In this document: positions 36,498 to 44,376 of the stretch, one piece after another
Numbering within the stretch: the stretch's first letter is position 1
Layout: each line of letters opens with the position of its first letter
Source of the DNA: Planctomycetaceae bacterium
GTDB taxonomy: Bacteria; Planctomycetota; Planctomycetia; Pirellulales; Pirellulaceae
Assembly: GCA_002723275.1 (NCBI GenBank)
Contig: PBNZ01000031.1
Location: forward strand, 58,447-122,446
Reading direction: 5' to 3'
Length of the DNA stretch: 64,000 nt
Notes under the pieces: generated by a model
What the model saw: the letters and a program-made list of their open reading frames with translations, nothing else
Told to the model about the DNA's origin: nothing
The model's database searches: none
Translations under genes and position numbers: made by a program

Positions 36498-37680
36498 TCA
36501 ACAATCAAGAGTCATGACCTGCCGCGCACGATCGCTTCAAGAAGCACTCGATATGGTGCGTACCGAACTTGGGCCTGAGACAACGGTGCTCAATACGCGT
36601 GAAGTCCCCACCGGCTGGTGGGCTCGACTTGCTGGGAGTCGTCATTTCGAAATTGAAGCTCGTCGAGCGTTGCCCAGCAACAGTAGTGTTGCGGTCAAAT
36701 TGCGACGGCGACCGTCTCCTTTGAGCCAGTTGGCTGAATTGGATACATCGCAGGCCATTCCTCGCGTTGACGCAGAAGATCATCGGCGACGTCTGATTGG
36801 CAGCCTTGATCGAGGTGACTTGGATATTTCACTTCCGAATCTTGATCCCAGTTTGAAGCAGACGGCTTCCCACACCACCGGTCCCGTTTTCGATTTGCTC
36901 ACAGAATTGCTCGATGCGGATGTGTCTGAGTCAGTGGCACGGGAACTGGTGACTGAGCTTCGGAATGTTGCGTCACCTGCCGATCTTGCCAATTTCAATC
37001 GGCTACGAGCGCTACTCGAGCATCGTCTTCAAAGTCAGCTCGTAACAAGCGGCTCAATTCGTTTGACACCGGGTAAACGTCGCGTGGTCGCTCTCGTGGG
37101 ACCGACCGGCGTTGGCAAAACAACCACCATCGCCAAACTTGCGGCAAATCTACGACTGAAGGACAAGTTGCGAGTCGGGCTGATCACCGTCGACACCTAT
37201 CGTGTCGCGGCAGTCGATCAGTTGCGAACCTATGCGGAGATCATCGACTTGCCGATGAAGGTTGTCGCGTCCCCTCAGGAGATGCGCGATGCCGTTGTTC
37301 AACTGGCTGACCAGGATATCGTACTCATCGATACCGCAGGACGCAGTCCTCGTGATGAAATTCAATTACAGGAATTGCGGGCGATGTTGCAGGAGGCGGA
37401 CGTCGACGAGGTCCATCTGGTGCTCAGTGCCGTGTCTGCCACATCACATCTGACTCGAACCGTCCATAGTTTTGAAGCGGTTGGGACGACGTCACTACTG
37501 CTCACCAAATTAGATGAGGCTGACGGGCTGGGAAACCTTGTACCCCTCGTGCGTTCCGTCAAATTGCCATTGAGTTATTTGGGATGCGGACAAAGTGTGC
37601 CTGACGATATTGTGGTGGCAGAAAAACAAAAGCTCGTCCGTGTCCTGTTAAGTCGAGAAACGTATCAAACACTTCTTTGA
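36490..37680 (+). CDS. flhF: SRP-type GTPase FlhF
   Basis: A 396-residue protein with the FlhF N-terminal basic domain (MTCRARSLQEALDMVRTELGPE), a helical N domain, and an SRP-family GTPase domain. The GTPase domain shows VALVGPTGVGKTTTIAKL (P loop), DTYRVAAVDQL, DTAGRSPRDE and TKLDEA. All GTP-binding motifs look intact, so unlike FlhG it should be an active GTPase. FlhF sets the site and number of polar flagella. Its ATG lies within the last codons of flhA (ATGAGTAA overlap), so translation is coupled. Confidence 0.93.
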   Translation: MSNQQSRVMTCRARSLQEALDMVRTELGPETTVLNTREVPTGWWARLAGSRHFEIEARRALPSNSSVAVKLRRRPSPLSQLAELDTSQAIPRVDAEDHRRRLIGSLDRGDLDISLPNLDPSLKQTASHTTGPVFDLLTELLDADVSESVARELVTELRNVASPADLANFNRLRALLEHRLQSQLVTSGSIRLTPGKRRVVALVGPTGVGKTTTIAKLAANLRLKDKLRVGLITVDTYRVAAVDQLRTYAEIIDLPMKVVASPQEMRDAVVQLADQDIVLIDTAGRSPRDEIQLQELRAMLQEADVDEVHLVLSAVSATSHLTRTVHSFEAVGTTSLLLTKLDEADGLGNLVPLVRSVKLPLSYLGCGQSVPDDIVVAEKQKLVRVLLSRETYQTLL

Positions 37681-37733
37681 GATCACTTCACTTTTTCGAT
37701 AAACCCGATGTACCAGGCGATTGGAATCAGATC

Positions 37734-38564
37734 ATGACCGACCAGGCTACCTCTCTGCGAAATTTGGCGATACAAGTCGCCATGCGCGATGATGGTCGCG
37801 AACGGTACGGCGTGCTCGGAGTCATCGGGGCGCGGCGAGGTCTGGGAACCACCTTTGTGGCCGTTAATCTGGCGATTGCACTGGATCGAATGGGGTGGCC
37901 GGTAGCCGTCGTGGATGCCAACTTTGACGCTCCGGCATTGCATCACCGTTTGGGGGTACGCCCATCTTCCGATTGGGCAGCCTTTCTAGAGGGCGACAAA
38001 AGCCTGCGAGAATTGCAGCGGTCGGGACCCGCCGATATCAAAGTCATTACGGGGATTTCAATCTCAGCGGAAAAGGTTGCCGCTCGGGAGCATGCCCTTG
38101 AACAATTGCAGCAACAGTTGCCTTCGCTCGCTCAGTCTCGGCTGGCCATTGTCGATTTTGGGGACGCTGCACAACTGGAAGACTGTGATCCGGCAATCCA
38201 GGAACTCCTGATTGTCACCCAGCCAGAGGTCGAGTGCCTGATGGATGCCTATGCACGGATCAAGCAGTTCATGCAGCAGCCTACAGGGGCCACCATGTGG
38301 ATGGTGACCAACCGAGTGGGATCCGCTGAAGCTGCTGAGTTGGCTCGACAACGGATGGTCTCATCCTGTGACCAATTCCTCAACCTTTCATTACGTACCA
38401 CCGCACTGCCAGAAGATCCGCAGGCAGCTGAGGCCGACCAGGCTGAGCGACCCATTTTGCTGCATCAACCCAAGTCAGAACTTAGCCGGACTTTCGAGTC
38501 CCTGGCCCAAGAATATACGCATGTCCGTCGTTCCTACGGACGTGTACTTCCGCACGGAGTTTGA
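37734..38564 (+). CDS. flhG: FlhG/MinD-like protein with degenerate ATPase site
   Basis: A 276-residue protein that starts MTDQATSLRNLA. DQAxxLR at residues 3-9 is the helix by which FlhG stimulates FlhF's GTPase, and this supports the ATG at 37734. The deviant Walker A of the MinD family (KGGxGKT) reads RRGLGTT at residues 34-40, so both lysines are lost (Arg and Thr). The switch II position reads IVDFGDA instead of DTGAG. The fold should remain, but ATP hydrolysis and membrane cycling seem unlikely. It follows flhF and is separated by about 320 bases from the sigma factor gene. Confidence 0.82.
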   Translation: MTDQATSLRNLAIQVAMRDDGRERYGVLGVIGARRGLGTTFVAVNLAIALDRMGWPVAVVDANFDAPALHHRLGVRPSSDWAAFLEGDKSLRELQRSGPADIKVITGISISAEKVAAREHALEQLQQQLPSLAQSRLAIVDFGDAAQLEDCDPAIQELLIVTQPEVECLMDAYARIKQFMQQPTGATMWMVTNRVGSAEAAELARQRMVSSCDQFLNLSLRTTALPEDPQAAEADQAERPILLHQPKSELSRTFESLAQEYTHVRRSYGRVLPHGV

Positions 38565-38882
38565 TTGTTTGTGCAAACCAGCACAGAACTTACAAAAACT
38601 AGTTAGAAAGATTTAATCGAGTAGTACTGATCGTCCGATACCGAGAAGCAGCGTTGCCCCGCTTTGTGGCGGCAAGCTGTAAGGAGTACGAAGACTTTTC
38701 TAGTCATGAGGCCAAGGATGGCCGAGAGTCTGACGAGTCAATGAACTCGAGCAGAACATTCGTTCCGTCCGTCTCCTGGTGGGAAAAATTTCTTCGTTCC
38801 CCTTGGAATTCGCAGCAGGCCGCTTGCCTCCCCGGGGCTCGGTCGCTCGGAGATTGCCGGTCAACATATCATGGAGGATTGC
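38565..38882 (+). other. Intergenic region upstream of the FliA-type sigma factor gene
   Basis: These 318 bases carry no convincing gene. An open frame here has no recognisable content. The region is probably the leader and promoter of the sigma factor gene, whose ribosome site GGAGG is at 38873. I see no clear operator. Confidence 0.4.
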
Positions 38883-39695
38883 ATGGCAGTCACGACAGCC
38901 AAGGTTGCCCCCGCTAAACGCCCGCAAGATGAAGAAATCGAGCAGGTGTGGCGCGTATACAAAACGGATATGACGAACAAAGAGCTTCGCAACCGTCTTG
39001 TCGAACGGTACTTGCCTCTGGTGAAGTACAACGGCGAACGAATCTGGGCCCGGTTACCCGATGGCGTCGAACTCGATGACCTGATCTCTGCCGGTGTCTT
39101 TGGATTGATGGACGCGATCGATGCATTTGATCTCTCGCGTGGCGTTAAGTTCGAGACCTATTGTGTACCGCGAATCCGCGGAGCCATGCTCGACGAACTT
39201 CGTTGCATGGACTGGGTTCCACGTTTGGTCAGATCAAAGGCCAGTAAACTGGCTGAAGCCAACAAAACGCTCGAGGCCCGGTTAGGCCGACCTCCGTCCG
39301 AGCCTGAATTGGCTGAGCATATGGAATTGAGCATGCCAGAATTGGAAAAGATGATTCTGGAAGCGAATGCCGTCAATTTGATCAGTCTCAACAAGAAATG
39401 GTACGAGACTGATAGCTACAAAGATGTTCGTGAGATCGATATTCTCGAGGATAAGAAGGGTGAGGATCCCACGCGTCGGATTCAGAAGAACGACCTGATG
39501 CGACTCGTCACCAAAGGGCTTAATCGCAACGAGCGACTGATCATTATCCTCTACTACTACGAAGAGCTCACGATGAAGGAGATTGGGGCGACGCTCGATC
39601 TGAGTGAAAGTCGTGTCAGTCAGATGCACAGTAGTATTGTGAACCGGCTGCAGGGCCAGTTGGGACGTCGTCGTCCTGAGTTTGGTCACGCGTAA
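38883..39695 (+). CDS. fliA: FliA/WhiG-family RNA polymerase sigma factor
   Basis: A 270-residue sigma-28-type factor. Region 2 is clear (LDDLISAGVFGLMDAIDAFDLSRG), then MLDELRCMDWVPRLVRSKA, region 3, and region 4 with LTMKEIGATLDLSESRVSQMHSSIV. The ATG at 38883 is chosen over one at 38871 because GGAGG lies 6 bases upstream. In flagellates it drives late flagellar genes; in planctomycetes related sigma factors are also used more widely. Its position after flhG suggests flagellar control, but no FlgM is visible in the window. Confidence 0.9.
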   Translation: MAVTTAKVAPAKRPQDEEIEQVWRVYKTDMTNKELRNRLVERYLPLVKYNGERIWARLPDGVELDDLISAGVFGLMDAIDAFDLSRGVKFETYCVPRIRGAMLDELRCMDWVPRLVRSKASKLAEANKTLEARLGRPPSEPELAEHMELSMPELEKMILEANAVNLISLNKKWYETDSYKDVREIDILEDKKGEDPTRRIQKNDLMRLVTKGLNRNERLIIILYYYEELTMKEIGATLDLSESRVSQMHSSIVNRLQGQLGRRRPEFGHA

Positions 39696-39720
39696 CGCCA
39701 GTGTCGGATACCTTCCAAGA

Positions 39721-39753
39721 AAAGCAGGGCAGTGACAGCCCTGCTTTTTTTAT
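39721..39753. terminator. Bidirectional terminator between fliA and the copper monooxygenase gene
   Basis: An 11-bp stem (39721-39731 with 39739-39749, core AAGCAGGGC) with a 7-base loop. The plus-strand arm ends in a T run and the minus-strand reading also ends in Ts. It lies between two convergent genes; the minus-strand gene ends at 39750, within the structure. Confidence 0.85.
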
Positions 39754-41717
39754 GGATTGGCCAAAGTTCTTTGCAACTGGACACGAGCCGCATCATTGCC
39801 TGGGGCAAGCTCCACGGCCTTCTCGAATGCGTTGATCGCGGCCTGTCGTTGGCCATCCGCACGTAGTGAGATGCCCAGATTTAGGTGGGCAATGGCATTG
39901 CTGGGTTGGCGTTCAACCGCCTCTCGCAAAATTCCAATCGAATCGCGAACCTGACCCGCTTGTCCCCACAAGATTCCCAGGTTGATTCGTGAGGCGACAT
40001 CTTCGGCATTCAACTGAATAGCGCGTCGATAACACGCAATGGCCGCTTCAACCTGGCGGCCGGTCTGAAGCAGAATGCCCATTTGATACTGGATCTCCGC
40101 ACTATCAGGAGAAGCTGCCGCCGCTCGTCGTGCGTTCTCAGCGGCAAGCTTGTACTGTTGCAACCGAGAATACGCCATCGCCATCTTCGCATACAGATGG
40201 CCGGGAGATTCCTTCAAGTCTTGTTGCGTGGCCGCCGCTTGCAGATGAGGCAGGGCTCGAGCGGGCTCATTCAGCAGAAGATAGGCCTCACCCGCGCCAT
40301 TGTGATGACGGCCCGCTGGGTGTCCTTGTTGCAACGCCCAAAGATGATGTTGCAGACTCTCCTGATATTGATATCTCAAAAAGTTTTCGGCCAAAGTGCG
40401 GCGATCTGATTCGATATGCGGAAGTACCTGCAGGACAAGATCGGCCATTTCATCGGTCGATTGTTCGCCGTAAACGACTCGTGCCGGAGGTTGATTTGGA
40501 TTGCGGGGATTGTCCTCGGAATTGTCAAACTCGTAGGTCATTTGAACCAGGCTGTTTGCCGGCAGCGATACGGGCTCGGCAAAGCGATATTCATCTTGCC
40601 AATCGAAATTCCAATCCGGAATGTTGAGCATAAGCTGGGGGGCTGCTTCGGGGGGCGTTACCGTGACTCGCATCGACCGACAAAGATAATGGGCGTGGGG
40701 ATAAACGCTTAGCAGATCACAAGCGACCGGGATTCGATATTCCAGTTTAATTTGATAGTTGGATTGGCCGGCAGGGATATCGATGCTCCGAGCACTCAGC
40801 AAAACGCAAAATGGAAATTGTTTGGGCGGTTGATCGGCGAAATAAAGTCCGACTCTCGATTGAACCTCTTCTGATTTTCCAGTCGCTGGCATGTGTAGCT
40901 GCAAAATGAGATCTGAATCGGTGGGCAGTTTCCAGGCTAATCCGTCCTGACGCCGATAGGGAACCTTGCCAGGAGTCCAGCCGACGAAATGGCCGTCCGG
41001 ATTTTTCGCATACGGGCCCAAACTAAGCACGCCGTCACGCATCCCTGCAAAGCCGTCCTCGGGGTCCGATTCATCGAGAGTGCGTGAACGCCGGGCAGCG
41101 TCGAGCTGTAAAACGGCATGATGAACCGCTTTCGGATTACCCGCGTCGATATCCACCGCCTCCACGTATTGTGTTTTTTCGGTGTTGACTGGCAAAACGA
41201 AATTCCGCCAGCGATCGTGCTCTTCGGGATCACGAGTGTACGGAGCCGACATGCTGACGATTAGATCCGGTTCTCCCAGTGCCCACTCGTTGGTTCGTAG
41301 CGGGGGTGTTGGTCGCAAGGCAGGATCACCTTCGGGAGTGTCCTGAGCAAGCCAGGTTTCCAGCTGATTTCGTTCTTCGTCCGTCAGTCGACGATCACCA
41401 TGAAAGGCATGGTCACTATCTCCAGGCAACCAGGGAGGCATGTATCCCGAACGAACCACCTCAACGATTTGCGTCGCGCGCTCCGCTACCTGTTCGTATT
41501 CCGTCAGACTGAAGGGGGCAACGCCAGAGTCATAGTGGCATGAGGTGCAACGTTGGTCGATGATCGCAGCGACGTGTTCACTGTAGGTGATCTTTGAGGC
41601 GGGAGCAGTGTCCTCGGTTGGGGGTGCGTTCTGCGCACAACCAGCAAATAAGCTAACCGTAAGCAACATCAGGGTTGCAGTCCGAGTTCGATGAGGCTGG
41701 CTGAAAACGAATTTCAC
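39750..41717 (-). CDS. Lipoprotein: cytochrome-like, PHM-type copper monooxygenase-like and TPR domains
   Basis: A 655-residue protein with a lipobox start (VSLFAGC). The order is: a CTSCH haem motif (c-type-like region); a PHM-like Cu domain pair with VHHAVLQ, a further His in LQLHMPATG, PHAHYLCRSMRVTV and a Met candidate in DEMADLV, matching CuA and CuB ligand positions of peptidylglycine hydroxylases; then several TPR repeats over the last approximately 200 residues. The GTG start is coupled to the upstream redoxin gene by a 4-base overlap. Catalysis is inferred from the motif set; the substrate is unknown. Confidence 0.75.
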   Translation of the reverse strand: MKFVFSQPHRTRTATLMLLTVSLFAGCAQNAPPTEDTAPASKITYSEHVAAIIDQRCTSCHYDSGVAPFSLTEYEQVAERATQIVEVVRSGYMPPWLPGDSDHAFHGDRRLTDEERNQLETWLAQDTPEGDPALRPTPPLRTNEWALGEPDLIVSMSAPYTRDPEEHDRWRNFVLPVNTEKTQYVEAVDIDAGNPKAVHHAVLQLDAARRSRTLDESDPEDGFAGMRDGVLSLGPYAKNPDGHFVGWTPGKVPYRRQDGLAWKLPTDSDLILQLHMPATGKSEEVQSRVGLYFADQPPKQFPFCVLLSARSIDIPAGQSNYQIKLEYRIPVACDLLSVYPHAHYLCRSMRVTVTPPEAAPQLMLNIPDWNFDWQDEYRFAEPVSLPANSLVQMTYEFDNSEDNPRNPNQPPARVVYGEQSTDEMADLVLQVLPHIESDRRTLAENFLRYQYQESLQHHLWALQQGHPAGRHHNGAGEAYLLLNEPARALPHLQAAATQQDLKESPGHLYAKMAMAYSRLQQYKLAAENARRAAAASPDSAEIQYQMGILLQTGRQVEAAIACYRRAIQLNAEDVASRINLGILWGQAGQVRDSIGILREAVERQPSNAIAHLNLGISLRADGQRQAAINAFEKAVELAPGNDAARVQLQRTLANP

Positions 41718-42304
41718 GGCGTGCTGCTTCTCTTCAATGGCTCGATGTAACAGCCAACAGCCTCAGTAAATCGTTGGGGCGGAGCTTTCCCAGCACAGAT
41801 CTGTGTGAGGACGTCATAAAGGTCGCGGCTGGTTGGTGCCGCTCGAGCTTGACCAAAGTCAACGTAGCGGTCGTCAATGCGGCCACGATAGATCAACTCA
41901 CCGTCCTGCATCATGACAGCCACCTCCGGCATTGTGGTCGCCTCAACCCAGGCGGCAAAATTCTGTTGGGGATCACGATAGGCTTCGATGGGTAAACGGT
42001 ATTCTTGCCGATGCTGCCGAATCTGCTCGGCAGCTTCGTTAGCCTGTGGATAGATCAGGTAGAAGCCAACGTTCTGGTGCTTGAATTCATCGAAAATTCG
42101 AATGATTTCTGGGGCGTAACGATTGCCGATGGGGCAGTCCGTTCGCATGAAGATAAAGACCGAGGCCTGATTCTTGCCGTCAGCCAACAGGTTCACCTGT
42201 TTTCCGGCGAGGTTTTCCAGGATTGGATGAGTCTCCTGCGCGCAGCCGCCGACGAGCAGTATTATGTAGGCATTCAGGATGAGCGACGCTGGCGATCGAA
42301 ACAT
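41714..42304 (-). CDS. Thioredoxin-fold (redoxin) lipoprotein
   Basis: A 196-residue protein with a lipoprotein signal (ILLVGGC). A redoxin-type chain follows: SVFIFMRTDCPIGNRYAPEI, where a CPxxNRY motif has only one Cys, then RDPQQNFAAWVEATTMPEVAVMMQDGELIYRGRIDDRY. A typical CxxC is absent, so it is more like the single-Cys redoxins found near planctomycete cytochrome/PHM fusions. The ATG at 42304 has GGAG about 6 bases upstream. It forms a two-gene operon with the copper monooxygenase-like gene, perhaps keeping its copper site or haem reduced. Confidence 0.7.
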   Translation of the reverse strand: MFRSPASLILNAYIILLVGGCAQETHPILENLAGKQVNLLADGKNQASVFIFMRTDCPIGNRYAPEIIRIFDEFKHQNVGFYLIYPQANEAAEQIRQHRQEYRLPIEAYRDPQQNFAAWVEATTMPEVAVMMQDGELIYRGRIDDRYVDFGQARAAPTSRDLYDVLTQICAGKAPPQRFTEAVGCYIEPLKRSSTP

Positions 42305-42393
42305 GGTATTCTCCACAACTCTACTCTACTCCTATCGTAATCAATCGGCATCTTTTGCAACGCCCGTCTCAGCGCATTAAGGGTTCGTTTGGC

Positions 42394-44169
42394 ATGTGGT
42401 CATCACGGCTGTTTTGGAAGGTTTTTCTAGGATTTGTGGGCCTGATCGTTCTGTCGGCCGCGGTTTTTGGCTATCTGGTGACGGAAGGCCAAGAGAATCA
42501 AGTCTCCGAGCAGTTGGGAGAACGATTGCGAGTCAGTGCCGTTTTACTTGGACAGATGGTCAAAGAATCAATCGATTCCGAAGATCGCGAGAGGTTACAG
42601 GCCGAGGTGCGACGACTGGGGCAAGAAACGCAGACCCGGTTTACGGTCGTTGACCTGAACGGAACTGTGCTCGCTGATTCAGGCAGATCGACGCTGGCCG
42701 AAGTCAAGCAGATGGACAACCATCGAAATCGGCCTGAGTTATTGGATGCGGCCAACACGGGAGCGGGCGAGTCGGAGCGTTACAGCGATACGATGCAATC
42801 TCCACTCGTCTATTATGCTTTGCGAATCGAACGAGACGATCGCCCTATCGGACTCGCCCGAGCAGCGCTTCCCGTGCAAGCTCTCCAGCAACGATACCAA
42901 CGCATTCGCGGCCTTGTTGTCTTATGGGCTTCCCTGGTCACGGTTGTCGCCATGGCAGTGGGATACCTTTTGGTCGCGCGAATTATTCAACCACTCATGA
43001 GACTCACGCATGCGGCAGAGCGAATTGCCGATGGGCAAGATCAGTCGCCGATCGATGTCTCCAACCAGGATGAGATTGGGACGCTCGCCAAATCGTTCAA
43101 TCGGATGAATAGTGAGCTTTCGTCGCGAATCGGCGAGTTGCGAGAACGAGGTGAACAGCTGGCGGCTGTGCTCGGTGGCATGGGCGAGGGAGTGATTGCC
43201 GTCGATGACCAGACTCGGATCCTGTTCGCCAATAAAACCGCCGGCAGGTTGTTCGAATTTGACGCGAATGAATCTCGTGGACGTCCTTTGCTATCGACGA
43301 TTCGAGATGAAGTCTTGAGGTCTTCGGTGCAAGAAGCGATCGAGTCTCGCAGACCGGTCTTCAACGAAATTGAATTGCGGGGTCCCAAAACCGGTACGCT
43401 TGCCGTCCGTGCAAATCCACTTCCCGGTGAGCCTTGTCCAGGTGTTGTGCTGGTGTTGGACGATCGGACGGAATTAGTTCGCTTGGAATCGCTGAGGCAG
43501 GAGTTCGTTGCCAACGTTTCTCACGAATTGAAGACGCCCTTGAGTTCCATCAAGGCCTATGCTGAGACGCTCCGTAACGGAGCCATTCACGATGACCAAC
43601 ACAATGTTGTTTTCGTTCAGCGAATTGAAGATCAGGCTGACCGACTGCACCAATTGATTCTTGATTTGCTGAGTATCGCCAGAATCGAATCCGGTCAGAA
43701 AACTTACGAGACGGCGAACGTGAACGTCTTACCTGTCGTGGAAGCCTGCTTTGATCGGCATCAACCTGTTGCCGAATCGAAACAGATTCGGCTTCGCATC
43801 GAAGAGAACCAGGAAGCACTTGTGTTACGCACGGATGAAGAGGCACTTCGTGAAATTCTTGATAACCTCGTCAACAACGGCATTAAGTACACACCTGCGG
43901 ACGGAGAAATCGTTCTACGATGGCGAACCGATGGCGAAATGGGGGTGATCGAGGTTACCGACACGGGGATTGGTATCGCCGAAGAAGATCAAGAACGCTT
44001 ATTTGAACGCTTTTTCCGCGTTGATAAGGCACGCTCTCGTGAGATGGGGGGGACTGGACTTGGGCTCTCCATCGTGAAGCACTTATCGCAATTCTTCGGG
44101 GGAAATGTGGGTGTGACGAGCGAGTTGGAGAAGGGGAGTACTTTCTGGGTTCGGCTCCCCCTCGGATAA
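42394..44169 (+). CDS. phoR: PhoR-type sensor histidine kinase
   Basis: A 591-residue membrane kinase with two membrane helices (about 8-30 and 165-190) enclosing a periplasmic domain of about 130 residues. Then come HAMP, a PAS domain, the HisKA domain with FVANVSHELKTPLSSIKAYAETL, and a HATPase domain with DNLVNNGIKYTP and TDTGIGI. It sits upstream of pstS, with pstC, pstA, pstB1, pstB2, phoU and phoB following, so it is the phosphate-limitation sensor, likely controlled through the Pst/PhoU complex. The ATG at 42394 is preferred; the upstream TTG at 42355 would add 13 polar residues. Confidence 0.9.
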   Translation: MWSSRLFWKVFLGFVGLIVLSAAVFGYLVTEGQENQVSEQLGERLRVSAVLLGQMVKESIDSEDRERLQAEVRRLGQETQTRFTVVDLNGTVLADSGRSTLAEVKQMDNHRNRPELLDAANTGAGESERYSDTMQSPLVYYALRIERDDRPIGLARAALPVQALQQRYQRIRGLVVLWASLVTVVAMAVGYLLVARIIQPLMRLTHAAERIADGQDQSPIDVSNQDEIGTLAKSFNRMNSELSSRIGELRERGEQLAAVLGGMGEGVIAVDDQTRILFANKTAGRLFEFDANESRGRPLLSTIRDEVLRSSVQEAIESRRPVFNEIELRGPKTGTLAVRANPLPGEPCPGVVLVLDDRTELVRLESLRQEFVANVSHELKTPLSSIKAYAETLRNGAIHDDQHNVVFVQRIEDQADRLHQLILDLLSIARIESGQKTYETANVNVLPVVEACFDRHQPVAESKQIRLRIEENQEALVLRTDEEALREILDNLVNNGIKYTPADGEIVLRWRTDGEMGVIEVTDTGIGIAEEDQERLFERFFRVDKARSREMGGTGLGLSIVKHLSQFFGGNVGVTSELEKGSTFWVRLPLG

Positions 44170-44180
44170 TCCCTACATTC

Positions 44181-44240
44181 TTCTCATAAAATTCTGAATA
44201 AATTCTCGTCCTTCACAGTTTATTCACATTTGTCTGATAG
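44181..44240 (+). promoter_or_regulatory. Pho-box-like array upstream of pstS
   Basis: Seven-base half-sites phased at 11 bp: TTCTCAT (44181), TTCTGAA (44192), TTCTCGT (44203), then after a 9-bp step TTCACAG (44212), TTCACAT (44223) and a weaker CTGATAG (44234). The spacers are AT-rich, as in PhoB boxes (a 7-bp repeat plus 4 bp). The site lies between phoR and pstS, about 140 bases ahead of pstS. Binding by the local PhoB is inferred from spacing and context. Confidence 0.55.
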
Positions 44241-44376
44241 GTTGAACCGCCATCGGTTGGAAGCCGGTGGGTTTGTCGTCCGCTAACTAAAAAAAGGCAC
44301 TCCCAGACACCGTAAAGGCTTTTGTGCGGACGCAGGAAATACGGTAATGGCGGGTCTATAAGGATGAGAATCAATA

